A stretch of 64,000 nucleotides of DNA from an uncultured Campylobacter sp. (GCA_945873855.1 CAMCEN010000005.1:50833-114832), one strand, 5' to 3'; counted from the stretch's first letter, positions 25,012 to 34,853 are shown. Translations and numbers: made by a program. The notes: a model not told the origin generated them from the sequence alone.

Positions 25012-27105
25012 CTATTTTTCTTTTAGCTGACCTAGCATCATAAACTCCGGCCTATACTCAAAATGCATAGTATCAAAATGCTCCCAGCGCCCACCCCAAA
25101 TAAAGCCATTTCGCTCAAAAACATTGATTATTTCTTGTGGCAAGGTGTTTTTATACTCTTTGCTCCATTGCCAGTAGCTGCTGTTTTGGACATTTATATC
25201 AAGCGAAATTCCCCAGCTATGAGATGAGAGCTCATCACTTTTAGCGATTTTTCGCCATGAAAAAGTGCCATTAACATCTAGATATTTTAAAAGCTCAGGC
25301 TTTTTTTTGCTCATTATATCAAGCTCGTCGCTTACTCTTTGTAGTGCTTTTGCTGCGCCATTTTTGGAGTTAAAAAGTAGAGTTTGATTTTTACTAGATT
25401 TTAGCCAAACTACCTTTGTTAGATTTTGGCTAACTTCTTTTTCATCACTGCCGTAAATATGAGAGAAAAACTCAGTATTTCTAGCCCTACCAGCATCGCT
25501 TCTAGGCGCAGATAGTGGGGCATAAAGTGGGTATTCTAGCTCCATCATGCTCTCATCATAGTCCATAATGTAGCCATCATCAAAGCGAATTTTGCTATTT
25601 ACTTGTGCGTTATATGCGTGTTCTAGGGCGATTTTTTTAGGGTCTACGATGACATTTATGCTTTTTATTCTACTAAGCAAAAGCGCGCTATCTTTTACAT
25701 CATCATAGCCTTTGCCAATCTCAAGGTCGGTTATAGCTGCCTTGCCGATGACTGAGCGGCCACCATCATCAGTTCTCACGCCCCAGACATTGTGAGCTAC
25801 TTCACCATTTCCAGCATAGAGCATTACATGCCCTGGCATTACTATTAGCGTAGTTAGCATTAGAGCTTTATTTTTTAGCACTTCTTTTTTCTCCTTGTTT
25901 GAGAGTTGTGAGATATCTATTTTGCCGCCTACTGCGCCTTGGCTTTGAGAGTTTCTAGGTAAATGCTTGCCAAAAACAGCAAAGAAATCTTTGGTAAAAA
26001 GTGAGCAGTCTCTAAGCTCTCTGCTCCCACCCCAGCCATATCCTTGACCGATTAGCTCATTTAGCACACTTTTTAAATTTTGATCATTTATTTGTAAAAA
26101 GTGTGAGCCTATGCCTTTTGGCACAGAGAATTCTAGATTATTTACACCGATTTTTCCATTAAAGAAAAAGTGAGTTTTATCCTGAGTAGTATATGGAAAA
26201 ATCGCTCCCACACGAGAGGTGATGCTAGCCTCACTAAAATCTAGTTTGATTTGTATATTTTGGCTGCTAGCTTGTGATTTTTTGCCAGATTTTTTGCCAG
26301 ATTTTTTACCTTTTTTAGCAGCTAGTTTTTGCTTAGTTTTTATGTTAATTGTTCTAGAGTTTGCTGTGCTAGTAGCTAGTACATTTATTTTTTCATTATC
26401 TTTTATGAACACAGCAAAGTCGTTTTTTTGATACGCTTTTGCTTCATCGCTATTTAGCACTAGAAGTTGTGATTTTTTTATCCAGCCCCAAAAGGCATCT
26501 GTACGCACAAAAGCCCAAAGTCCATCACGGCTATAATGGGAGATAAAAACAGGCGCAAAAGCCCCTAGGCTGCTGCCTTGTAGATCATCGAAGTTTTGCT
26601 GCTTTGCTGCTTGCTTGCTAGGATAGAGCGGCTCATCACTTGGCAGCATTCTAACGCTAGCTATTTTTGTAGTAAGTGCTGGCAGACTCACACTTGCATA
26701 GGCTGCTACATTAGCATTTGCTCTTAGATTTTTTATCCATTTTTGGCTGCGCGAGTTTCCATTTTCATCAAAGCCTTTTTTGAAGTGATTAACAGCCCAA
26801 AAAATATTAGCATTTGTAGTTTTGCTAGGCTTTGGCATAGCATCATTCCACGCACGAAAGAGTTGCTTTAAATATACATTTTCATCAAGCTTGATTTTAT
26901 AAGCAAAATACCCTAAATCCTGCGCATTTTGGCTAATAAAGGGATCTAAACTAGCTGGGGCTTTGCCTTTGTTTTTTACATTGTAGCGTGAGTTAAACTC
27001 TGTTTTTTCTTGGCTTGGTTGTATTTTAGGGCTGTAATCCTTGCTAGAACAAGCCAAAAATACTAGCGCAAAAGCACAAAGCAGTATTTTTTTAAAAATT
27101 TTCAT
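25012..27105 (-). CDS. Lipoprotein with NlpC/P60 and M15 peptidase domains
   Basis: A 697-residue protein. MKIFKKILLCAFALVFLAC gives a lipobox with Cys19. The middle has SH3-like segments and a Lys/Gly/Ser repeat near 265-278. The NlpC/P60 domain shows the catalytic cysteine in GWGGSRELRDCS (Cys about 367) and histidine in MPGHVMLYAG (about 426). The C-terminal 150 residues match the M15 (VanY-like) D-Ala carboxypeptidase family, with SHSWGISLDIN and HFDTMHFEYRPE supplying the zinc ligands. Two murein hydrolases of different bond specificity in one outer-membrane-anchored chain suggests cell-wall remodelling or turnover. The start was set at 27105 (GGGATAC upstream). Confidence 0.85.
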   Translation of the reverse strand: MKIFKKILLCAFALVFLACSSKDYSPKIQPSQEKTEFNSRYNVKNKGKAPASLDPFISQNAQDLGYFAYKIKLDENVYLKQLFRAWNDAMPKPSKTTNANIFWAVNHFKKGFDENGNSRSQKWIKNLRANANVAAYASVSLPALTTKIASVRMLPSDEPLYPSKQAAKQQNFDDLQGSSLGAFAPVFISHYSRDGLWAFVRTDAFWGWIKKSQLLVLNSDEAKAYQKNDFAVFIKDNEKINVLATSTANSRTINIKTKQKLAAKKGKKSGKKSGKKSQASSQNIQIKLDFSEASITSRVGAIFPYTTQDKTHFFFNGKIGVNNLEFSVPKGIGSHFLQINDQNLKSVLNELIGQGYGWGGSRELRDCSLFTKDFFAVFGKHLPRNSQSQGAVGGKIDISQLSNKEKKEVLKNKALMLTTLIVMPGHVMLYAGNGEVAHNVWGVRTDDGGRSVIGKAAITDLEIGKGYDDVKDSALLLSRIKSINVIVDPKKIALEHAYNAQVNSKIRFDDGYIMDYDESMMELEYPLYAPLSAPRSDAGRARNTEFFSHIYGSDEKEVSQNLTKVVWLKSSKNQTLLFNSKNGAAKALQRVSDELDIMSKKKPELLKYLDVNGTFSWRKIAKSDELSSHSWGISLDINVQNSSYWQWSKEYKNTLPQEIINVFERNGFIWGGRWEHFDTMHFEYRPEFMMLGQLKEK

Positions 27106-27134
27106 AAAGTATCCCATGGTTTTAAAAATAAAGC

Positions 27135-27167
27135 TATAATTGTAGCACAAATTTTGCTGAAATTATA
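27135..27167. promoter_or_regulatory. Two opposed -10 boxes between lipoprotein and helicase genes
   Basis: TATAAT on the plus strand at 27135-27140 and on the minus strand at 27167-27162. They face each other, so the two transcripts would overlap by a few bases at their 5' ends. Both lie in AT-rich sequence without -35 boxes. Confidence 0.45.
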
Positions 27168-27227
27168 GCTTTTGAGTATTATTTTTGCGCTTTATTCTAG
27201 GCAAAAAAAGTTAAAAAAGGGTGCGTT

Positions 27228-28514
27228 TTGTTTGAGAGAATTCTAAAAACCTTACAAGCTAGAAAAAATGTCTTTTTAACCGGTGGGGCAGGCACTGGCA
27301 AGAGCTATACTACAAAGTGTATTATAGAGAATTTTTATAAAAGTGGCAAAAATGTTGTAGCTCTTGGCAGCACTGGTATAAGTGCTGTAAATATCGGTGG
27401 AATAACGCTTCATAGCTTTTTTCGCTTTGGCAGAATAAATGATATAAACGAACTTGCTAAGCACGATAAAACTCAAAGAAACGAGCTAAAAGAGCTATAT
27501 AAAGTGCTTAGCAAGCTTGATCTTATTATTATTGATGAGATTTCTATGGTGCGTTCTAGCACTTTTGAGATGGTGGCTTATCGCTTGCGTATGGGTGGCT
27601 TTAAGGGGGCTTTGCTTGTTGTTGGGGATTTTTATCAACTAGAACCTGTGGTTAGCAGGGATGAAAAGGGGCAAAATAGCCTTTTTAGCGGCTTTTATGC
27701 GTGGCAGAGTATGGCGTGGAGCGAGATGAATTTTGTAAATTTCATGCTAACAAAGCCAAAGCGCACTAGTGATTTAGGCTTTTTTAGCATTTTAGAACGC
27801 ATCAGAGTAGGGGTTTGTGATGATGAAGTTATGGGCTTTTTAGCCAGTAGGGTAGAGCAAAATCCCCCAGCTAATGCCCTAAGGCTTTTTGGCACAAATG
27901 CTAAGGTAGATGCCCTAAATGAAGAGCGACTAAATATGTTAAAAACTCCATTATTTCATGTAGAAGCAGCGATAAAAGCAAGTCAAAGCGTAAGCGAGAC
28001 TGAGCTAAAATCTTGGCTAGCTGGAATAAATATTGCTAAGGTTTTAGAGCTAAAAGTAGGCGCAGAGGTAATAATCTGCGCAAACAAGCGAGGCAGCTAC
28101 TATAATGGCGAGCGAGCAGAGGTTTTAGAGCTAAAAGATGATGGCATAATAGTGCGAAAGCATAATGATGAGCTATGCAGCATCGAGCCTGTTTGCTTGG
28201 AGCTTAATGCTTATGCTGATGAGAACGGAAATGTAGCAAAGCAGGTGCTAGCAAGCTTTGTTCAATATCCTTTGCGCCTAGCTTATGCTATTACAATTCA
28301 CAAAAGTCAAGGTATGAGCTTGGATGATTATATTTGCGATGTAAATGATATTTTTGCCTCAGGACAGCTCTATGTCGCACTCTCAAGGGCAAAGAGTGCT
28401 AAGGGGCTGTTTTTAGAGCAAAATAGCACTCTAAATCGCCTACGCTCAAAAATCCGCCCAAATGATGCAGTAGCACAGTTTTATGCGGGGCAAGAGTTTA
28501 TAAAGGAAAGGTAA
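27228..28514 (+). CDS. Pif1/RecD-like ATP-dependent DNA helicase
   Basis: A 428-residue superfamily-1B helicase. Motif I is TGGAGTGKSYTTK, motif II LIIIDEISMV near residue 100, motif III LVVGDFYQLEPV, and the C-terminal motifs V and VI appear as AITIHKSQGMSLD and GQLYVALSRAKS. Proteins of this size and order are Pif1-type 5'-3' helicases that remove G-quadruplexes and forked structures. The start is TTG at 27228 with AAAAAAGG upstream. The stop overlaps the next ATG. Confidence 0.88.
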   Translation: MFERILKTLQARKNVFLTGGAGTGKSYTTKCIIENFYKSGKNVVALGSTGISAVNIGGITLHSFFRFGRINDINELAKHDKTQRNELKELYKVLSKLDLIIIDEISMVRSSTFEMVAYRLRMGGFKGALLVVGDFYQLEPVVSRDEKGQNSLFSGFYAWQSMAWSEMNFVNFMLTKPKRTSDLGFFSILERIRVGVCDDEVMGFLASRVEQNPPANALRLFGTNAKVDALNEERLNMLKTPLFHVEAAIKASQSVSETELKSWLAGINIAKVLELKVGAEVIICANKRGSYYNGERAEVLELKDDGIIVRKHNDELCSIEPVCLELNAYADENGNVAKQVLASFVQYPLRLAYAITIHKSQGMSLDDYICDVNDIFASGQLYVALSRAKSAKGLFLEQNSTLNRLRSKIRPNDAVAQFYAGQEFIKER

Positions 28515-29143
28515 TGAAAAAGATATTTTTAGGATTTTTTTTACTAGGAATTCTAGAATTTCACGCTCTTTTTGGGGCTGATTTTGAGATAAAAAATTTA
28601 GAAGTAGATTTATACTCAAAAACCAGCTCAGAGATGAAAAAAATCTCAATGGACTTACATATTTTTACAAACGAAGTAGCAAAATCCTCAGCCATAAAAG
28701 ATGCTATAAATGTGATTGTTAGCTCATTTTATGCGCAGGATTTGATGAGTTCAAAGGGCAAAGAAGCCTTTAAAGAAGCGATAAAAAAATACTCAGCTAG
28801 CAAGTATAAAATAAAAATCGATGATGTGTATATTCTCTCTTTAAAAGAAATTGATAATATTGATATAGCAAGGCTTGTTAAACAGCTAGATAAATACTAT
28901 AAAAACAACGCAAGCAAAGAAAATAAAAGTATGGGGAATTCTAGAATTCCTAGTAGCCAAGATGAGATTAAAACAGACTTTGGGGAACAAGATTTTGGCA
29001 CTTCAAATGAAGCTCTAAGCGTAGATACTAAAATAGAAGAGCAAAAAAAGCAAGCAAATGAACTAATCGAGAGACAAATGAAAGCAAGTCGTGATATGCT
29101 TGATGGTATAAAAGACTTTGGCGATGTGGATTTTTATAGATAA
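28514..29143 (+). CDS. Exported FliL-like protein of unknown role
   Basis: A 209-residue protein with a hydrophobic N-terminal segment MKKIFLGFFLLGILEF, part of which (GILEF) is coded by a palindrome copy. The next 100 residues resemble the periplasmic part of FliL in pattern: charged beta strand, then DLMSSKGKEAFKEAI, then DVYILSLKEI. A full palindrome copy at 28932-28952 lies in frame and codes GNSRIPS in a low-complexity stretch. The last 50 residues are charged and helical. True FliL is encoded 1.5 kb downstream, so this may be a paralogue. Function not known. Confidence 0.6.
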   Translation: MKKIFLGFFLLGILEFHALFGADFEIKNLEVDLYSKTSSEMKKISMDLHIFTNEVAKSSAIKDAINVIVSSFYAQDLMSSKGKEAFKEAIKKYSASKYKIKIDDVYILSLKEIDNIDIARLVKQLDKYYKNNASKENKSMGNSRIPSSQDEIKTDFGEQDFGTSNEALSVDTKIEEQKKQANELIERQMKASRDMLDGIKDFGDVDFYR

Positions 29144-29228
29144 AATTTGTCTTTAAAGCTGAAATTAACCAAAAATCAGCTAGAATGCGAGCTTTAATCT
29201 TTAAATTTTATATCAAAGAAGGCAAGAA

Positions 29229-30428
29229 ATGTATCTTTTTACAAGCGAAGTAGTAAGCCCAGGGCATCCTGATAAATGCGCTGATATCATCGCTGATAGC
29301 ATAGTAGATGCTATACTCATACAAGATCCAAATGGGCGCGTGGCAAGCGAGGTTTTTGTAGCTGGTAAGCATATAGTAGTAGGTGGCGAGGTAAATGCTA
29401 AGGTAAACTTCACCCATCAAGACTACAGAAATATAGTAAAAAAAGCCCTAGCAAAAATCGGCTATAACGACAATCCATATTTTACCCACGAGCAGTGTTT
29501 GCATCCAAGTGATCTTGAAGTTGATGTGTTTTTAAACCAACAAAGCCCAGATATAAACCAAGGCGTAGATCAAGCAAGTGGCGAAATAGGTGCAGGCGAT
29601 CAAGGAATTATGTTTGGCTTTGCTAGCTGTGAGTGTGAAAATTTCATGCCAGCAGCGATAAGCTATGCTAGAATGCTTTGTGATAGAGTTTATGAGTATG
29701 CTCTAGCGCATCCTGATGAGTTTGGTGTGGATATAAAGACGCAAGTTACCATAGACTACGGCGATAAAAGTGGCTTTGAAAACTGCGAGCCAAAGAAAAT
29801 TCACACCATCGTAGTAAGCGTGCCAAGCGTGGAGAGCATGAGCATAGATGAGGTAAGGACAAAGGTCAAAAAGCTAATTGATAGCTCAGGACTGCCAAGC
29901 GCGCTATATAGCCCAGATGATACTATAATCTACATAAATCCAACTGGTCGCTATGTAAATCACAGCTCGCTTCACGACAGCGGCCTAACAGGGCGTAAGC
30001 TAATTGTAGATAGCTTTGGCGGTTACTCGCCAATAGGCGGTGGAGCACAATCTAGCAAAGACTACACAAAAGTAGACCGCTCAGGACTATACGCAGCTAG
30101 ATATATAGCCAAAAATATCGTAGCAGCAGGACTTGCTAAAAAGTGTATAGTCCAGCTAAGCTACGCAATAGGCATGGCAAAACCAACGAGTGTGAGCGTG
30201 GATTGTATGGGGACAAACCTTACAAATGTAAGTGATGATAAATTAAGTGATTTTGTGCTAGAAAAATTCCCGCTAACTCCACGCTGGATAACACAAAAGT
30301 TTGGGCTTGATAAGCCATCTGCGCAGAGCTTTTTATACGCTGATGTGGCAGCAAAGGGACAGGTGGGAGTAAGCTATTATCCGTGGGAGCAGTTAGATAG
30401 CGTAGATTTGTTTAAATCTTTAAAATAG
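29229..30428 (+). CDS. metK: S-adenosylmethionine synthetase
   Basis: A 399-residue enzyme making SAM from methionine and ATP. The N-terminal motif is EVVSPGHPDKCADIIADSIVDA, followed by GEIGAGDQGIMFGFA and the phosphate-binding loop GGGAQSSKDYTKVDRSG. The loop has Q-S where many homologues have F-S. A possible -10 box TAGAAT lies at 29181-29186. Confidence 0.97.
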   Translation: MYLFTSEVVSPGHPDKCADIIADSIVDAILIQDPNGRVASEVFVAGKHIVVGGEVNAKVNFTHQDYRNIVKKALAKIGYNDNPYFTHEQCLHPSDLEVDVFLNQQSPDINQGVDQASGEIGAGDQGIMFGFASCECENFMPAAISYARMLCDRVYEYALAHPDEFGVDIKTQVTIDYGDKSGFENCEPKKIHTIVVSVPSVESMSIDEVRTKVKKLIDSSGLPSALYSPDDTIIYINPTGRYVNHSSLHDSGLTGRKLIVDSFGGYSPIGGGAQSSKDYTKVDRSGLYAARYIAKNIVAAGLAKKCIVQLSYAIGMAKPTSVSVDCMGTNLTNVSDDKLSDFVLEKFPLTPRWITQKFGLDKPSAQSFLYADVAAKGQVGVSYYPWEQLDSVDLFKSLK

Positions 30429-30642
30429 GCTAGCGGGGCAATTCGTCTCGTGGGCTACTGCGACGAAATTTCGCTCGTGCTTCATTGCGACGCACGCTTA
30501 AGTGCGTCTCATTCGCACTCGCTCACTTTCGCCACATTAGCACCACGATACTAGAATTGCCAGTTTGGCTAGGGAATTCTAGAATTCCTAGCTTTATTTT
30601 ACAAGGAATTCTAGAATTCCTAGCTTTTAAAAAGGAGATAAA
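30429..30642. repeat. metK-fliL spacer with hairpin and palindromes
   Basis: A hairpin at 30489-30508 (GACGCAC, six-base loop, GTGCGTC) lies in a GC-richer stretch unlike its surroundings, followed by two full palindromes at 30571-30590 and 30604-30620. No gene is seen. Confidence 0.6.
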
Positions 30643-31200
30643 ATGGCAGACGAAAAAGAAGAAAAGCAAGAAGGCAAAAAAGGTGGCAATAGCCTAGTTC
30701 TCATCATTGTAGCAGTTTTGCTAGTAGTGGTTTTATTGCTTGGTGGACTTATTGTAGTGCTTCTTGCTAGCGGTGGAGATAGTGGCGAACAAGACCCAGC
30801 CGCAGCTACAACAGAGGTTCACGCAGCAGCCCCAGCAGCGCAAGGTGGCAAACCAGCCGCTGGTGCCCCAAAAGAGCGTTCAAATGACTTTTTTAATGTA
30901 GGTCCTATGTATCCGCTTGATCAGTTTTTGGTGAATCTGCTAAGCGAAACTGGCTCAAGATACCTAAAAATGACCATAAACATAGAACTAAGCTCAGAGC
31001 TACTAACACCTGAAATAGAGCAAAAAAAGCCACTTTTGCGTGATATAGTAATAAGAATACTTAGCTCAAAAACCTATGAAGACATAAGCACTACAAAAGG
31101 CAAAGAGCGTCTAAAAGATGAAATAGCTGCTAAAATCAACGAAACACTTCGTGATGGCTATGTCAAAAATGTATTTTTTACTGATTTTATCGTCCAGTAA
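30643..31200 (+). CDS. fliL: Flagellar basal body-associated protein FliL
   Basis: A 185-residue inner-membrane protein with a charged cytoplasmic start, one transmembrane helix (about 16-43), an Ala/Pro-rich linker, and the periplasmic FliL domain: [27 protein letters not shown], then [19 protein letters not shown], ending VFFTDFIVQ. FliL supports stator function around the flagellar motor. acpS follows after two bases. A fliL-acpS pairing is also found in C. jejuni (Cj1408-Cj1409). Confidence 0.95.
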   Translation: MADEKEEKQEGKKGGNSLVLIIVAVLLVVVLLLGGLIVVLLASGGDSGEQDPAAATTEVHAAAPAAQGGKPAAGAPKERSNDFFNVGPMYPLDQFLVNLLSETGSRYLKMTINIELSSELLTPEIEQKKPLLRDIVIRILSSKTYEDISTTKGKERLKDEIAAKINETLRDGYVKNVFFTDFIVQ

Positions 31201-31202
31201 CT

Positions 31203-31562
31203 ATGAAAATCGGTATTGATATTGCTAGTATTACTCGCATCAAAAAAAGCTATGAAAGGCTTGGAACTGCGTTTTTATCAAAGTTTTTGCGCAAAAGCGA
31301 GATAAAAATTTTGTGTAAAAACTCTCAAAGCATAGCTGGCTTTTGGGCAGCAAAAGAAGCTGCCTCAAAGGCTCTAGGTTGCGGTATTAGCAAGCATTGC
31401 GGCTTTAAAGATATTAAAATCTTAAAAAACAAAAAAGGTGCTCCGATTCTAGAATTCTCCAAAAAAACACGCAAATTTTTTAAAATCAAAAAAGCTAGTC
31501 TTAGCATTAGCCACGATGGCGATTTTGCTGTGGCTGTGGTGGCTATAAAGGGCAAAAAATGA
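31203..31562 (+). CDS. acpS: Holo-acyl-carrier-protein synthase
   Basis: A 119-residue 4'-phosphopantetheinyl transferase that activates [19 protein letters not shown] at the start and [15 protein letters not shown] in the middle hold the magnesium-binding residues. A palindrome copy near 31447-31461 codes PILEFSKK without breaking the frame. Coupled to the next gene by ATGA overlap. Confidence 0.95.
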   Translation: MKIGIDIASITRIKKSYERLGTAFLSKFLRKSEIKILCKNSQSIAGFWAAKEAASKALGCGISKHCGFKDIKILKNKKGAPILEFSKKTRKFFKIKKASLSISHDGDFAVAVVAIKGKK

Positions 31563-32830
31563 TTACTACAAAAGAATATTTCATTTCTAGTTGCGATGAT
31601 TTTGAATTAAATATCAAAAGAAAAAGCAAACTTAGATTTTTGTGTACTTATGATGATAAGGTAGAGCCAAAGGCCATGCTTAGCATTATCCCTGGGCTTG
31701 GTGGAGATGCCCAAAGTAGCTATAAAGAGCATTTGGCTTCTAGCATAGCAGAGCATTTTAAGGGCCAAGTAGCTGTGCTAAGTGTGGATTATTTTTGCGT
31801 TGCTCTAAATCCCGCTCAGGGCGCAAAGCCTTATTTAGACGAACGCGATATAGATATATTTTTAGAAAATTGCGCTAGAGCGAAATTTAGAGTAGATGAT
31901 GATTTTAGAGATAAAGCAAAGGATTTTGAGTATGCAAATTTAATCATGCATAAAATTGACGGCGTTTTAGACACGCTAAAAGCTAGGGGCGAAATCGCTG
32001 CTGATGCTCGCATGAGTATAAGCGTGAGTTTTGCTGCGCCAAATGGTGAGTATCAAAACTTTGGTGTGATGAGTGCTATTGATGTTATAAATGCGCTTTT
32101 ATATGTAAAAAAAGACTTTGGGCTACAAAAGCTGCCTTGCGTGCTAGTAGGCTCAAGCCATGGCGCATATATCGCAAATCTAGCTGCCAAAATTGCTCCA
32201 TGGGCTATAGCTGGCGTGATAGATAATGCTGCTTGGAATCTAAAAACTGAGATTTTTGATAAAAAGCTGTATACAGACGGAGCTTTTCGCACTATAAGCT
32301 TTGGCAAAGAAATAGCTAATGAAGGACTTCACAGAGCGCATAGCAGAGAAAGAAACTTTCTATTTTGTTATAGCAATACCACCAAATGGACTAGCGATGA
32401 GAGCTCGCCAAATTACTTCTCTCGCTCTCGCTATGAGATAAGAGATGTTGCTTTTAAGGGTCATTTAGCTACTCATTCGCAGAGTAGTAAGCCTATTTAT
32501 GTAGGCTATCACAGCAGCGAAGATAATATAGCAAATCTAGATGATAAAATCGCCTTTTATGAGAGTCTAAAAGCCCTTGGCTACGATGCGACATTACATG
32601 TCATTAACAAGCAAAGCCAAGTTGATGGTAAGTTTATCAAAAACCTTGGTCACGGCATGAACATGAGTATAAAAATGCTGATTTTAAAAGAACTACCGCC
32701 ACTTTTAGAAAAGCTCTCAAAGCAAAAAAAATCAAAAGTCAAAAAGCAAATTAGCTATAAAACTGATGAGTGGATATATAGTTTTAAAGAATTTGACTCA
32801 AAAATCATCGCAAAATGTGAAAAAATCTAG
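31559..32830 (+). CDS. DUF2920 family protein, alpha/beta-hydrolase-like
   Basis: A 423-residue protein of the Campylobacter DUF2920 family, which in C. jejuni forms the variable '617' paralogue group near motility and surface genes. It shows an alpha/beta-hydrolase pattern: [19 protein letters not shown], the elbow [17 protein letters not shown] near residue 203, and a late NLGHGMNMS with a possible catalytic histidine. The biochemical role is not established. No homopolymer tract suggesting phase variation is obvious here, unlike in C. jejuni. Confidence 0.8.
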   Translation: MITTKEYFISSCDDFELNIKRKSKLRFLCTYDDKVEPKAMLSIIPGLGGDAQSSYKEHLASSIAEHFKGQVAVLSVDYFCVALNPAQGAKPYLDERDIDIFLENCARAKFRVDDDFRDKAKDFEYANLIMHKIDGVLDTLKARGEIAADARMSISVSFAAPNGEYQNFGVMSAIDVINALLYVKKDFGLQKLPCVLVGSSHGAYIANLAAKIAPWAIAGVIDNAAWNLKTEIFDKKLYTDGAFRTISFGKEIANEGLHRAHSRERNFLFCYSNTTKWTSDESSPNYFSRSRYEIRDVAFKGHLATHSQSSKPIYVGYHSSEDNIANLDDKIAFYESLKALGYDATLHVINKQSQVDGKFIKNLGHGMNMSIKMLILKELPPLLEKLSKQKKSKVKKQISYKTDEWIYSFKEFDSKIIAKCEKI

Positions 32831-32860
32831 CTTCAACAAATCTAAAATAAAGGAAAAAAC

Positions 32861-33172
32861 ATGAAACTAAACGAACAAAACTACAATGAAAGCATCAAAA
32901 AGGGTGCTTGCGTGGTGACTTTTAGCGCGCCGTGGTGCAAAGACTGCGTGGCACTAAAGCCTATTTTATCTCGCCTTATGCCAGAATATGAGGGCAAAAT
33001 CAGCTTTTTTGAGGTGGATTTTGACAGCGCAGAGGGACTAAAAGATGCGCTAAACATCCGCAGAATTCCAACTATGATATTTTACAAAAACGGCGTAGAA
33101 GTAGGCAGCCGCCTTGTTGAACCTGACTCACAAAAAATAGTAGATGACGCTCTAAAAGTACTAATAAGCTAA
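32861..33172 (+). CDS. Thioredoxin-like protein
   Basis: A 103-residue cytoplasmic thioredoxin fold without signal peptide. The active site is FSAPWCKDCVALKP (CKDC instead of the common CGPC) and the cis-proline loop is RRIPTM. The altered dipeptide should shift its redox potential or partner choice. It may be a specialised thioredoxin rather than trxA. RBS AAAGGA upstream. Confidence 0.88.
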   Translation: MKLNEQNYNESIKKGACVVTFSAPWCKDCVALKPILSRLMPEYEGKISFFEVDFDSAEGLKDALNIRRIPTMIFYKNGVEVGSRLVEPDSQKIVDDALKVLIS

Positions 33173-33744
33173 ATCTAGAATTCTAAAATCTAGAATTTCT
33201 AAATTCTAGAATTCCTAAGGCAAAATTTCTTAGGAATTCTAGAATTCCCAAGGCTGTGTCATCCCAACCTGCCTTGTGTCATCCCCCGGCTTGACCCTAG
33301 GATCTCATCACAAATAAATTTGGAATTTTCCCAAAAACGCAGATAAAGAGTGGGGTTTTAGGGCCCCCAAGGGTTTAGGGCGTAGCCCTTATAAAATTTG
33401 CGGGGCTGGCTTGCCCCACTAAAGCGAGCAAAAATTTAGAATTCCTAGACTAAAATTTAAAATTCCCAGAGATTGCTTCGCTTCGCTCGCAATGACTAAT
33501 TTTATGGAATTCTAAAATTCCGTTCAAAATTCCGTCTAAAATACCCCCTAACCCCCCAAAAAGCCTAGGAATTCTAAAATTCCTACAATCTAAAATTCCA
33601 TATAGAGATCCCCCAAAGGGGCTGGGGGATGACAGGGAATTCTAGAATTCCCAAGGTTAAAATACCCCCGCACCCCCAAAAATCTAAAATTCCTAAAATT
33701 CTAGAATTCCAAAATCTAGAATTCCAAAATCTAGAATTCCTAAA
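33173..33744. repeat. Mosaic repeat island 2
   Basis: No gene is seen. Contents are palindromes at both ends, GATC-type hairpin units at 33277-33306 and 33605-33633, a GGGGTTTTAGGGCCCCCAAGGGTTTAGGG-type composite unit at about 33354-33430, a REP-like unit GAGATTGCTTCGCTTCGCTCGCAATGAC at 33470-33496, and two C-rich ACCCCCTAACCCCC-type units (33540-33562 and 33661-33680). Confidence 0.85.
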
Positions 33745-34791
33745 CTAAAATCTCTCTAAAATATCGTAGTTTGTGTTGCGCTTGGCTGGTTTTAAGCCTA
33801 GTTCGCGAATTAAGCGGATCATTTCATTTTGGCTCATTTGATAGCTTGTGCCTGCTGCGCTTACTACATTTTCTTCTAGCATGGTGCTGCCAAGGTCATT
33901 TGCGCCAAAGCGAAGCGCAAGCTGTCCGATAGCTGAGCCTTGCGTTACCCAGCTGCTTTGGATATTTTTAAAGTTATCAAGGTAGATGCGAGCAAGAGCC
34001 AAAATGCGCAAATAGCGTGCTGGACTTTGCTTTTTTATTTGTGGAAATTCTTTAATAAGAGCTGTGCCAGAGCTTTGAAAACTCCAACAAATAAAAGCCC
34101 TAAACCCACCGGTGCGGTCTTGCAGCTCTCTTAAAACACGCAAATGCTGGGTTATATCCTCATCATTTTCTAGCGTGCCAAACATCATTGTAGCCGTGCT
34201 TTTCATGCCGATTTTATGAGCGGTTTCGTGTACTTCTAGCCACTTTGCGCTCATTAGCTTTTTTGGTGCTATTAGCTTGCGAACTCTATCGCTTAGTATC
34301 TCAGCCCCAGCCCCTGGAATGCTGTATAGACCAGCATTTTTTAGGCGCATTAGCACCTCTTCAAGGCTTATGCGAGAAAGGCGTGAAATATACTCTATCT
34401 CGTTTGCCGAAAAGCCGTGGATGGTAATTTGCGGATATTTTTTGCTGATGTGGCGCACAAGCTCTTCATACCACTCGATTTTAAGCTTTGGATGGACGCC
34501 ACCTTGAAAAAGTATCTGCGTGCCACCCACTGAGATAAGCTCATCAATCTTAGCATCAATCTCATCTAGACTTAATATATAAGCATTTTCGTCCTTTTCA
34601 TGTCTATAAAACGCACAAAACTTACAATCCACCCAGCACGCATTTGTGTAGTTTATATTGCGATCAACGATAAAGGTGGTTATATCATCAGGGTGAAGCT
34701 CTTTTCTAATGTCCTCAGCCATCCTACCAAGCTCGGCTAAATCAGCATTTGCTAGCAAATCAAGGGCAGTTTTATCATCTATTCTTTTCAT
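33745..34791 (-). CDS. mqnC: Cyclic dehypoxanthinyl futalosine synthase MqnC
   Basis: A 348-residue radical-SAM enzyme of the futalosine menaquinone pathway used by Campylobacterota. The cluster motif is CWVDCKFCAFYR (CxxxCxxC) near residue 53, followed by GGTQILFQGGVHPKLKIEWYE, TIHGFSANEI and PGAGAEIL, all typical of MqnC rather than MqnE. Length is normal. Menaquinone is the main respiratory quinone for the cytochrome and dicarboxylate systems in this window. Confidence 0.95.
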   Translation of the reverse strand: MKRIDDKTALDLLANADLAELGRMAEDIRKELHPDDITTFIVDRNINYTNACWVDCKFCAFYRHEKDENAYILSLDEIDAKIDELISVGGTQILFQGGVHPKLKIEWYEELVRHISKKYPQITIHGFSANEIEYISRLSRISLEEVLMRLKNAGLYSIPGAGAEILSDRVRKLIAPKKLMSAKWLEVHETAHKIGMKSTATMMFGTLENDEDITQHLRVLRELQDRTGGFRAFICWSFQSSGTALIKEFPQIKKQSPARYLRILALARIYLDNFKNIQSSWVTQGSAIGQLALRFGANDLGSTMLEENVVSAAGTSYQMSQNEMIRLIRELGLKPAKRNTNYDILERF

Positions 34792-34853
34792 AAAAAATCC
34801 TTTAATTTTGAATTATTTTAGCAAAAAATCGTAAAAATTAAGGGATAATTTTG

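Noticed and set aside
30485..30697. Frame with Ser/His-rich peptide before fliL
   Set aside because: It is composed of hairpin and palindrome sequence and ends inside fliL in another frame.
31559..32830. Phase-variable homopolymer tract in the DUF2920 gene
   Set aside because: C. jejuni relatives switch by G tracts, but no run of G or C longer than a few bases was seen in this gene.
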